A stretch of DNA of 11,052 bases from Nanobdellota archaeon (GTDB lineage Archaea; Nanobdellota; Nanobdellia; Pacearchaeales; GW2011-AR1): the NCBI GenBank assembly GCA_030689875.1, contig JAUYHR010000080.1, positions 1 to 11,052 of the forward strand, read 5' to 3'. The position numbers and the translations under genes are program-made. The notes below the pieces were generated by a model. The model was not told the origin of the DNA, did no database searches, and worked only from the letters and a program-made list of their open reading frames with translations. Shown piece after piece: positions 5,865 to 10,865 of the stretch; the first letter of the stretch is position 1, and each line of letters opens with the position of its first letter.

Positions 5865-6530
5865 TTAATTTTTCTCCTCGCTGAAAAATTTTTCAACTTT
5901 TTCTGTCAAGCCCTCAACAAAAGAGCGTTCAGCAATAAATTCAATGGCTTTTTTTGCAAGCAGTTCGTTTTCAATTTTATCGCCGATTACCCACACAAAT
6001 CCGTTCTGGCCGGCAGTGATGTCGCATCCCGTTTTATCCCTGATTAATTTTATCATGCTCCCCTCTTTTCCAATAACTCTCGGAACTTTGTTTGGATTTA
6101 TTTTAAAAATTAATCCTTCTTCAATTTTTCCCAGCCCTCTTTCTTTTATTGTTACATCAACGCCTTTTCCCGCTATTGCGAAAATTTTTACAATAGTCAT
6201 GTCCCCGACTCTCATAACTTCTTCTAAAGCATTTTTACTGACAAATCTCGGAGTTTCGCTCAAAGGCAAAAACGCATTTTCAGAATTTCCAAAATCAATC
6301 ACCCATCCGTTGTGAGTCAGCATTTCAACTCTGCCGATTATGACATTTCCTCTTCTTGGCTCGTATTTTCCAGCCAGAGGAATTACTTTTACTAAATTGT
6401 TTTCTTCTTCAGCCAACCCAAATACCATCGCAACAATTTCATTTCCTTTTTTTTCTGTTCCTTTTCCGGGAAGATAGTCTTCGCCAGAAAAAATTATTTC
6501 GCCTGGAATTACTATTTTTCTGTCTGTCAT
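5865..6530 (-). CDS. rrp4: Exosome RNA-binding cap subunit Rrp4
   Basis: Rrp4 forms the trimeric cap over the Rrp41-Rrp42 ring and guides RNA into the pore. The 221 residues contain the three expected domains. The N-terminal domain (1-62) starts with IVIPGEII and includes YLPGKGTEK. The S1 domain (63-130) has RGNVIIGRVEMLTHNGWVID and AFLPLSETPRFV. The KH domain (about 140-205) has NPNKVPRVIGKEGSMIKLIR, with the GKEG loop at 154-157, and QNGFVWVIG. Length is normal for archaeal Rrp4 (about 220-250). The C-terminal KFFSEEKN is a short acidic tail. It lies 3 nt after the 64-aa unknown gene and 29 nt before rrp41, so it is part of the same operon. Confidence 0.96.
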   Translation of the reverse strand: MTDRKIVIPGEIIFSGEDYLPGKGTEKKGNEIVAMVFGLAEEENNLVKVIPLAGKYEPRRGNVIIGRVEMLTHNGWVIDFGNSENAFLPLSETPRFVSKNALEEVMRVGDMTIVKIFAIAGKGVDVTIKERGLGKIEEGLIFKINPNKVPRVIGKEGSMIKLIRDKTGCDITAGQNGFVWVIGDKIENELLAKKAIEFIAERSFVEGLTEKVEKFFSEEKN

Positions 6531-6533
6531 TTT

Positions 6534-6728
6534 TTATTTAATTTTCATCTTAACATTTAATTCATTTGAGTTTAATAATCCCGCAAGTCCTTTTAGATTT
6601 TTGACAACTTCTCTATCTTGTTCAGTTGTTGGAATTGGGCTTTTAAAAGATCCACTGTTATCTTGATAATTTGTTAATCTATACTCTCCCTTATATTTTT
6701 TTAAATTAATTTTATATTCTATTTCCAT
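6534..6728 (-). CDS. Hypothetical protein between sdo1 and rrp4, 64 aa
   Basis: I do not recognise a family. The protein starts MEIEYKINLKKYKGEYRL, a strand-turn-strand pattern, then a polar segment (NYQDNSGSFKSPIPTTEQ) and a helix VVKNLKGLAGLLNSNELN with a basic end. There is no cysteine or membrane segment. A longer reading from a TTG at 6749 is possible, but the ATG at 6728 has AAAGGA 9 nt upstream, so I choose it. The stop is 3 nt before the rrp4 ATG, meaning the two are co-translated. Upstream, 60 nt away, is the structured element at 6788-6859. Insertion of a small gene into the conserved sdo1-rrp4 junction is unusual and makes it a candidate exosome- or SBDS-linked factor, but nothing in the sequence proves that. 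Confidence 0.6.
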   Translation of the reverse strand: MEIEYKINLKKYKGEYRLTNYQDNSGSFKSPIPTTEQDREVVKNLKGLAGLLNSNELNVKMKIK

Positions 6729-6787
6729 TTTAATTTTTCCTTTGTTCAAATCACTTCGTGAATTTGAATTAATAAACTTATTCCTTT

Positions 6788-6859
6788 AACTCGACCACGC
6801 TTCAGAAGCCGTTCTCGGCTTCGCGACACAAAACTTTGTTTTGATGTCTGGGGCGAGTT
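6788..6859. other. 72-nt multi-branched structured element inside the operon
   Basis: A closing 6-bp stem (AACTCG 6788-6793 with CGAGTT 6854-6859) encloses two hairpins. The first is a GAAGCC/GGCTTC stem with a 6-nt loop, extended by CGC/GCG across a TTCA bulge. The second is a GACA-x-AAAAC / GTTTT-xx-TGTC stem with a TTT loop. The element is visibly more GC-rich than its surroundings and lies in the 144-nt gap between the sdo1 stop and the 64-aa gene. Its size recalls tRNA, but there is no T-loop GTTCNANNC, no anticodon arm of 5+7+5 and no acceptor end, so it is not a tRNA. It could be an mRNA processing or attenuation element; the function is unknown. Confidence 0.55.
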
Positions 6860-6872
6860 TGTCAAAAATTTA

Positions 6873-7553
6873 CTATTTTTGTTCGTCTTTAACCTCTTCA
6901 GTCAGAGCGCTTCCGTGCGTCACCGAATTTAATTTATCATAAAAATCCATTACAATTCCCGACGGAACATTCACAACAACTCTTAAACTTCCGTCGTCAA
7001 GCCATTTCTCGTCTTGTTTATATTGAGCAACAATCCCATAAGCTTTTCCAGTGTGCATTGCCGGAATAGTTATTCTGACTGTTTTTGTTTCAAGTCTTAT
7101 CGGAAGAATTTTGCTTATCTCTGCAATTATTTCTTTTATCTGATTTTCAATAGGAACATTTTTAATATTTACATGGGCTTGTTCCAACGCCGATTTAATT
7201 CTCTCAATAGTGTGAGGATTTCCAGTTTTAGGGTCAACTGAATTTACAGACAAAAAATCAACTGCCTGTTTGAATTTTTTATCCTGTTCAGCGCTTCTTT
7301 GTTCTTGTGTAATTAAAATCTCGCCTTTTTTTACAATTTCCGACGCAATTTTATTAGCATCTGTGGTTCCAAAAGCTTCTTGGATTTCTGTTTCAGATGC
7401 TCTTTCTCCTTTTTTTAAATCTTTAAAAATAAAACTAGTGTCTGCTTGAATAGAATTAATTTCGCCTTTCTTAAATTTCAAAGCATTTTCCATATTAACT
7501 AAAATCTCAAAATGTTTTCCTGTTTTTTTTATTCGTGCGGTTGTTTGTGTCAT
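6873..7553 (-). CDS. sdo1: SBDS/Sdo1 ribosome maturation protein
   Basis: Archaeal homologue of the Shwachman-Bodian-Diamond protein, which acts with EF-2-like GTPases in large-subunit maturation (release of anti-association factor). The 226 residues match the usual 230-240. Domain I (about 1-90) has TARIKKTGKHFEILVN and FKDLKKGERASETEIQEAFGT; domain II (about 91-155) has SVDPKTGNPHTIERIKSALEQ; domain III (about 158-215) has VRITIPAMHTGKAYGIVAQY and GSLRVVVNVPSGIVMDFYDKL, the ferredoxin-like end of the family. Its ATG overlaps the TGA of the upstream 83-aa gene (ATGA). In most archaea sdo1 directly follows psmA; here the 83-aa gene intervenes. The next gene downstream is separated by a 144-nt structured gap. 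Confidence 0.96.
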   Translation of the reverse strand: MTQTTARIKKTGKHFEILVNMENALKFKKGEINSIQADTSFIFKDLKKGERASETEIQEAFGTTDANKIASEIVKKGEILITQEQRSAEQDKKFKQAVDFLSVNSVDPKTGNPHTIERIKSALEQAHVNIKNVPIENQIKEIIAEISKILPIRLETKTVRITIPAMHTGKAYGIVAQYKQDEKWLDDGSLRVVVNVPSGIVMDFYDKLNSVTHGSALTEEVKDEQK

Positions 7554-7801
7554 TTTATTTCTTCTATAATTTTTGTTTCTATTTTGCTTATTTTCATGCG
7601 AAAATCTGTTAATAATCTTTTATGTTCGTTATGAGTTTCTATGTAAACTGAAGAATCAGCAAAATTTTTAAATGGAATCCATGCTTGATTTGATTCACCA
7701 TCATTTGTGGCATATTCTCCAGCATAAGAATGTTTTATATTTCCTTTTTCATCTCTTTCAGAAATAATTGAATATTCATTATTTTTTTTTAGTTTAATCA
7801 T
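7550..7801 (-). CDS. Hypothetical protein inserted between psmA and sdo1, 83 aa
   Basis: No family recognised. It is 83 residues with a strand-rich N-terminal half (EYSIISERDEKGNIKHSYAGEYATND), a central WIPFKNFADSSVYIETHNEH and a C-terminal amphipathic helix (KRLLTDFRMKISKIETKIIEEIK). There is no cysteine, signal peptide or membrane helix. Both ends use four-base ATGA overlaps: its ATG overlaps the psmA TGA and its TGA overlaps the sdo1 ATG. That arrangement implies strict translational coupling with both and makes a spurious ORF unlikely. A role near the proteasome, SBDS or the ribosome is suggested only by this coupling. It is too small and divergent to assign a fold with confidence. Confidence 0.75.
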   Translation of the reverse strand: MIKLKKNNEYSIISERDEKGNIKHSYAGEYATNDGESNQAWIPFKNFADSSVYIETHNEHKRLLTDFRMKISKIETKIIEEIK

Positions 7802-8517
7802 ATTTCCTTAATCTTCTCTCCCTCTATTCTTTCAATTTTTTTATTTTCAGAATTAATGTAAACAAGTTCAAATTTGCTTAGAGAAAATTTAGTTCCTTTG
7901 ATTTCTTTGAAAATATCCACAGCTAATTTTATTCCTTCTTTAATTTTTAAATTTTGTTTGTATTTTTCTCTTAATTTTTCCTTGATTTTGTCGTCGCCCT
8001 CGCCAATAGCGTTAGCATGGTATGAAAAATAATTTCCCGTAATGTCGCTTACAAATAATTCCGGTTTTTTTCCGTTAATGCCTGCAGTCATCATAGAAAC
8101 TCCAAAAGGTCTCGCTCCGCCGTATTGAGTGAATTGCTGTTTCATGTTTGCAATTTCTTTGACAATTGATTCTGTTTCAATCGGCGAATCATAAGTTATT
8201 CTGTGCTGTTGAGCCAGGAGCTGGGCGCGTTCAATTAGAACTCTTGCATCAGAAACAATGCCGGCGACGCTCGCAACAATGTGAGAGTCAATTTCAGAAA
8301 TTTTGCTTGCTGACTCTTTTACAATCAGCGCATCTTCAATTCTTTTGTCAGCGAGTATAAAAACTCCGTCTGAACAAACCATTCCAATGCTTGCGCTTCC
8401 GAGCCTGACAGTTTTTTCCGCGTATTCAACCTGAAGCAAATGCCCGTCAGGAGAGAACATGGTTGCAGTCCTGTCATAACCCATTGCTTGATGTTGCATA
8501 TCTGTTGACATATCCAT
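7798..8517 (-). CDS. psmA: 20S proteasome alpha subunit
   Basis: Forms the outer heptameric rings of the archaeal 20S proteasome and gates substrate entry. The alpha signature is at 13-33 (GYDRTATMFSPDG, then HLLQVEYA), followed by the inactive Ntn-hydrolase core. ILADKRIEDA, SASKISEID (K72 matches the lysine that receives HbYX tails of PAN/Cdc48), GIVSDARVLIERAQLLAQQH and FTQYGGARPFGVSM (129-142) are all typical. Length 239 is normal. There are three in-frame ATGs (residues 1, 3 and 7). The first is chosen because AGGAG lies 9 nt before it; residue 7 (MQHQAMGYD) would match the shorter start of some homologues. A 166-nt non-coding stretch with two TATA-like boxes separates it from rnp2. Its TGA overlaps the next ATG. 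Confidence 0.97.
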   Translation of the reverse strand: MDMSTDMQHQAMGYDRTATMFSPDGHLLQVEYAEKTVRLGSASIGMVCSDGVFILADKRIEDALIVKESASKISEIDSHIVASVAGIVSDARVLIERAQLLAQQHRITYDSPIETESIVKEIANMKQQFTQYGGARPFGVSMMTAGINGKKPELFVSDITGNYFSYHANAIGEGDDKIKEKLREKYKQNLKIKEGIKLAVDIFKEIKGTKFSLSKFELVYINSENKKIERIEGEKIKEI

Positions 8518-8526
8518 TATGCAAAA

Positions 8527-8531
8527 CTCCT
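8527..8531 (-). promoter_or_regulatory. Shine-Dalgarno deciding the psmA start
   Basis: AGGAG on the minus strand with a 9-nt spacer to the ATG at 8517. It favours that ATG over the two in-frame ATGs at residues 3 and 7. Confidence 0.65.
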
Positions 8532-8600
8532 GTTTTGTATGTTGAAAAATTTATTATTCCTGTATGGTTTATCCATTTTCATTTTCTATTTTTAGAGAAT

Positions 8601-8663
8601 TTTATAATGTTTACTTAACTTATTTTCTCTGTCTAAAAAAAGAAATTTTGAAGATTTATAAAT
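8601..8663 (-). promoter_or_regulatory. Probable psmA promoter region
   Basis: Two TATA-like boxes occur on the minus strand in the rnp2-psmA gap: ATTTATAAAT at 8654-8663 and ATTATAAA at 8601-8608. The first would start transcription near 8630 and the second near 8580, giving a leader of about 60-115 nt that carries the AGGAG site. This suggests psmA and the genes after it can be transcribed without rnp2. Confidence 0.5.
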
Positions 8664-8683
8664 GTTTCTTTGATGATTTATTT

Positions 8684-8962
8684 TCACTTAACTCCCAATC
8701 CCTTAATCGTCCCGCTCACTTTTTTCACTTCCATTTTTTCAGGCCAGACACAAAGTGAAGCTCTTACTTTGTCAAGCATTTCTCTGTTAATAGAAATTAT
8801 TACTGAATCTTGATTTGATTTAATAAAACTCAAAGAAGTTTTTGACATTCCTAAAACTCCGATAAAATCTTTAATTGCTTTTGGAATATTTTCTTTTAAA
8901 TTTTTTCCGCCGACTAAAAGATATCTTTTTCTTTCGCGCATAGAAGGTTTTAGGGGTTTCAT
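8684..8962 (-). CDS. rnp2: Ribonuclease P protein component 2 (Pop5)
   Basis: Pop5 pairs with Rpp30 to activate the catalytic domain of archaeal RNase P RNA in tRNA 5'-end maturation. The N-terminus KPLKPSMRERKRYLLV is the family signature (L-K-P-S-x-R-E-x-K-R-Y-L). Then follow a helix (ENIPKAIKDFIGVLG), strands around SVIISINREMLDKVRASL, and a C-terminal VSGTIKGLGVK. At 92 aa it is at the short end (usually 100-120). AAGGA lies about 7 nt before the ATG. Its usual archaeal partner gene rnp3 (Rpp30) is not next to it; instead a divergent restriction endonuclease starts 155 nt away. It heads the minus-strand exosome-proteasome block. Confidence 0.9.
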   Translation of the reverse strand: MKPLKPSMRERKRYLLVGGKNLKENIPKAIKDFIGVLGMSKTSLSFIKSNQDSVIISINREMLDKVRASLCVWPEKMEVKKVSGTIKGLGVK

Positions 8963-9033
8963 TTGGATTCCTTTGGAAGACGAATGAATGGGAATCTTTG
9001 ATTCGCTTTCATTATTTTAATTAGAAGAAAGAG

Positions 9034-9097
9034 TTTTTATATTTTACATAAAAGAAGGTCTTGTTGCCTGTTGGGAATTTTAGATAAGTTTTAAAAT
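9034..9097. promoter_or_regulatory. Divergent promoter region, rnp2 and restriction endonuclease
   Basis: Minus strand: AAATATAAAAA at 9034-9044 would start the rnp2 message near 9012, leaving a leader of about 50 nt with AAGGA. Plus strand: AAGTTTTAAAAT at 9086-9097 is centred 26 nt before the ATG at 9118, giving a leaderless endonuclease mRNA. The two boxes are about 50 bp apart, at the border between the core operon and the accessory module. Confidence 0.45.
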
Positions 9098-9117
9098 TCC
9101 TTTTAATTGTTTTTCTT

Positions 9118-9666
9118 ATGAAAATTGAATGGACAGAGTATTTTATAAATGGAAAAAAGATAAAAGCAAAAGTTACTATTCCAGAAAAAGGAGATAAAGT
9201 AATATTAAGAGAAATTTATTTTAAATGGAAAGAACTTAATGATAGCATAAAGAAAATATCTACAAGAGGTTTGAATATTCCCGATACTCTCACAGAAAAT
9301 GCTTTTTGTTTATTCTTTCCAGAGTATGTAAGGGTAGCAAAAATAGAAGGAGAGAAATGTTCTTTTGATTGTATAAATACTAAAACAGGAGAAAAAGTGC
9401 AAGTTAAGGCAGCAAGTATTTATCCGGATTTATCTACATTTGGACCAAAGTCCGAATATGATAGACTTTTCTTTTGTGATTTTTCAAAGGGCGATGGCTC
9501 TTTTGTAGTTTATGATGTTCCTATTAATGAGATTAAAAAAGTAGAAGTAAAAAAAGGTTTGACTTTTGAGGAAAGACAAGCCGAGGGAAAAAGACCGAGA
9601 TTTTCTATAATACAAGAATTTGCAATAAAAAGAAAGTTGAAGCCCGTTAAGGTTTGTAAGTTATAA
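9118..9666 (+). CDS. Type II restriction endonuclease, Bsp6I family
   Basis: A 182-aa protein matching the Bsp6I restriction endonuclease family, whose prototype cuts GC^NGC. Features seen are STRGLNIPDTLTENAFCLFFPEYVRV (48-73), then CSFDCINTKTGEKVQVKAAS (81-100), DLSTFGPKSEYDRLFFCDF (104-122) and the terminal EGKRPRFSI (156-164). The PD-(D/E)XK-type centre is most likely D84 with Q95-V-K97, using Gln where many enzymes have Glu. The FGPKSEYD stretch after it is strongly conserved in the family. A methylase gene of C5 type, as needed for protection, begins at 10866. The gene appears leaderless, with a TATA box 26 nt upstream. The GCNGC target is inferred from the family and not shown by the sequence; specificity can differ among homologues. 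Confidence 0.8.
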   Translation: MKIEWTEYFINGKKIKAKVTIPEKGDKVILREIYFKWKELNDSIKKISTRGLNIPDTLTENAFCLFFPEYVRVAKIEGEKCSFDCINTKTGEKVQVKAASIYPDLSTFGPKSEYDRLFFCDFSKGDGSFVVYDVPINEIKKVEVKKGLTFEERQAEGKRPRFSIIQEFAIKRKLKPVKVCKL

Positions 9667-9676
9667 TTTTCTTTTT

Positions 9677-9732
9677 TTAGTAAAAAGGGGTTTACTAAGT
9701 TTAAGCATAAATGTGGGCTTATGGATTTATGC
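9677..9732. other. Two tandem hairpins between endonuclease and 222-aa gene
   Basis: The first has 8-bp arms TTAGTAAA (9677-9684) and TTTACTAA (9691-9698) around AAGGGG. The second has 8-bp arms GCATAAAT (9705-9712) and ATTTATGC (9725-9732) around a 12-nt loop. Both are perfect. They lie just after the endonuclease stop and 20-75 nt before the TATA box of the next gene, so they could end the first transcript or serve as operators for the second. Confidence 0.5.
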
Positions 9733-9753
9733 GTTAGGTGTAGGAACCAAAAG

Positions 9754-9764
9754 GTTTTTAAATA
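9754..9764 (+). promoter_or_regulatory. TATA box for the 222-aa gene
   Basis: The stretch GTTTTTAAATA is centred 25 nt before the ATG at 9784, preceded by a purine-rich CCAAAAG that could be a BRE. It indicates a leaderless transcript separate from the endonuclease. Confidence 0.5.
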
Positions 9765-9783
9765 CGGCTAACATCTATAATTC

Positions 9784-10452
9784 ATGGAAATTAATAATTT
9801 ATCTGAAAAAGTAAAGAAAGCTAGTGAAGCAGTAGCTGATTTAAAGGAACCATTAAAAACTGAAGCATTCAAAAAAATATTGGATAAATTGCTAGAACCA
9901 GATATGCCTAATCAAATACCTATAAATTATTCTCCAACATCAGGTATGATTTCTAACGACTACAATTTTGCAAAAACAAAGAAAAATAGCTCTGCTAAAA
10001 AAAGGAAGATTAATAATACATTAAATAAATCAAATACTCAAAAAAAAGAAGAAGCAGAAAAAAGAAAACAAGAACTAGCAAAAAAAATAAATAGAACAGA
10101 GTATTCAGAAATACACGATTTAAAAAGAACTTTGACTAAAATTTTATACGTTCTTAAGATAATGAGGGATAAGGAAGTAGATGGTCTAACCCCCCCAGAA
10201 ATAGCTTATATTTTAAAAGAAGTTTTCAAAATAAAAATATCTGGAGAATTAGCAAGTATAAATCTTAACAGGAAAGAATCTCAAAAATATGTTGACAGAA
10301 GTAGAATTGTTGTAGGAAGAGCAGTTGCTTATGTATACAAACTTATGAAAAGTGGGGAAGACCATTTGGATGAAGAACTTAAGAAAATTAATAATCACAT
10401 AGGTCCTAAAGCAAAGGGACCAAAAACTAACTTAAGTAGTAAGGAACCTTAG
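9784..10452 (+). CDS. Restriction-locus accessory protein, probable winged-helix C-terminal domain
   Basis: I cannot name a family. The 222 residues divide into three parts. The helical N-terminus (1-40) is followed by a Lys/Asn-rich, low-complexity linker (about 60-105, many KK pairs, likely disordered or coiled). The C-terminal domain (about 113-195) contains LKRTLTKILYVLKIMRDKEVDGLTPPEIAYILKEVFKIKISGELASINLNR, then YVDRSRIV and AYVYKLMKSGEDHLDEEL. The L-T-P-P-E-I-A-x-I-L segment followed by a second helix and a basic beta-wing pattern resembles archaeal winged-helix domains, so DNA binding is the likely activity. It sits between nuclease and methylase, has its own leaderless promoter preceded by two hairpins, and could regulate the locus or add another defence step. 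Both are inference. Confidence 0.75.
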   Translation: MEINNLSEKVKKASEAVADLKEPLKTEAFKKILDKLLEPDMPNQIPINYSPTSGMISNDYNFAKTKKNSSAKKRKINNTLNKSNTQKKEEAEKRKQELAKKINRTEYSEIHDLKRTLTKILYVLKIMRDKEVDGLTPPEIAYILKEVFKIKISGELASINLNRKESQKYVDRSRIVVGRAVAYVYKLMKSGEDHLDEELKKINNHIGPKAKGPKTNLSSKEP

Positions 10453-10492
10453 GATAATTCAGAAATAGCAAACTGAAGAAGACGAGTTATAA

Positions 10493-10526
10493 CCTAAAAT
10501 AAACCGTGGCGACGGGAAATTTTAGG
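10493..10526. other. Compound hairpin between convergent genes
   Basis: An 8-bp outer stem CCTAAAAT/ATTTTAGG (10493-10500 with 10519-10526) and a 4-bp inner stem CCGT/ACGG are separated by an AAA/GAA internal loop and capped by GGCG. The palindrome GTTATAAC (10486-10493) abuts it on the left, and GCGCC follows on the right. It lies between the 222-aa gene (stop 10452) and the convergent zinc-ribbon gene (stop 10579), where a bidirectional terminator or an RNA element could sit. Confidence 0.5.
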
Positions 10527-10578
10527 CGCCTGTGTGATGGTAAATAAATATTATAATTATATTAATTATTTCTTACTT

Positions 10579-10728
10579 TTAAACCTTTTTCTTTTTAGGT
10601 TCTTTATCCCAACGGGAACTCTTGCATTTAGGACATATTAAAGGCTTTTCTTTATTAGAGCGGGGTTGCCAGATATATTTACAATTGTTGCATTTGTATC
10701 CTTTGACTTTAATCTCTATTTCAGGCAT
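10579..10728 (-). CDS. Zinc-ribbon protein with two CXXC pairs, 49 aa
   Basis: This small gene is read from ATG at 10728 to TAA at 10579 on the minus strand. The protein starts MPEIEIKVKGYKCNNCKYIW, continues with QPRSNKEKPLICPKCKSSRW and ends in a basic tail DKEPKKKKV. C13-x2-C16 and C32-x2-C35 form a classical zinc ribbon, and the aromatic W20, the PR after it, and the SSRWDK knuckle are typical of a widespread archaeal mini-ribbon type. Likely roles are nucleic-acid or protein binding. A TTATAAAT box 26-27 nt before the ATG indicates a leaderless mRNA. It is antisense to its restriction-modification neighbours, convergent with the 222-aa gene and divergent from the methylase. Whether it belongs functionally to the system is unknown. 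Confidence 0.85.
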   Translation of the reverse strand: MPEIEIKVKGYKCNNCKYIWQPRSNKEKPLICPKCKSSRWDKEPKKKKV

Positions 10729-10750
10729 ATTAAACTAAATAATTGCCGTC

Positions 10751-10758
10751 TTATAAAT
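10751..10758 (-). promoter_or_regulatory. TATA box for the zinc-ribbon gene
   Basis: On the minus strand, ATTTATAA is centred about 26 nt before the ATG at 10728. Confidence 0.45.
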
Positions 10759-10768
10759 CTTACTAATC

Positions 10769-10840
10769 AAAGTAATACTTTATTAACGAAATGTTTATAA
10801 ACAGAGTATTACTATATAAAGTATAACTATATTAAGTAAT
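10769..10840 (+). promoter_or_regulatory. Methylase promoter with repeated inverted AGTA elements
   Basis: AAAGTAATACTTT (10769-10781) has arms AAAGT/ACTTT. AGTATTACT (10805-10813) is the exact reverse complement of the AGTAATACT inside the first element. Between them is the palindromic TATA box GTTTATAAAC (10793-10802). Related half-sites follow at 10818-10828 (AAAGTATAACT) and 10833-10840 (TAAGTAAT). A TATA box bracketed by inverted repeats is the usual look of an operator. TATATAAAG at 10814-10822 is an alternative TATA box. Confidence 0.55.
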
Positions 10841-10865
10841 AAAAGGAAAAGCAAATAATTAAAAA

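Noticed and set aside
6729..6749. TTG start at 6749 for the gene before rrp4
   Set aside because: The ATG at 6728 has AAAGGA at ideal spacing; the TTG has no comparable site.
6788..6859. A tRNA gene
   Set aside because: The size and branching fit, but there is no T-loop consensus, no 7-nt anticodon loop on a 5-bp stem and no 7-bp acceptor stem on either strand.
8497..8511. Later ATGs (residues 3 and 7) as the psmA start
   Set aside because: AGGAG is 9 nt from the first ATG, too far from residue 7, although some homologues begin near there.
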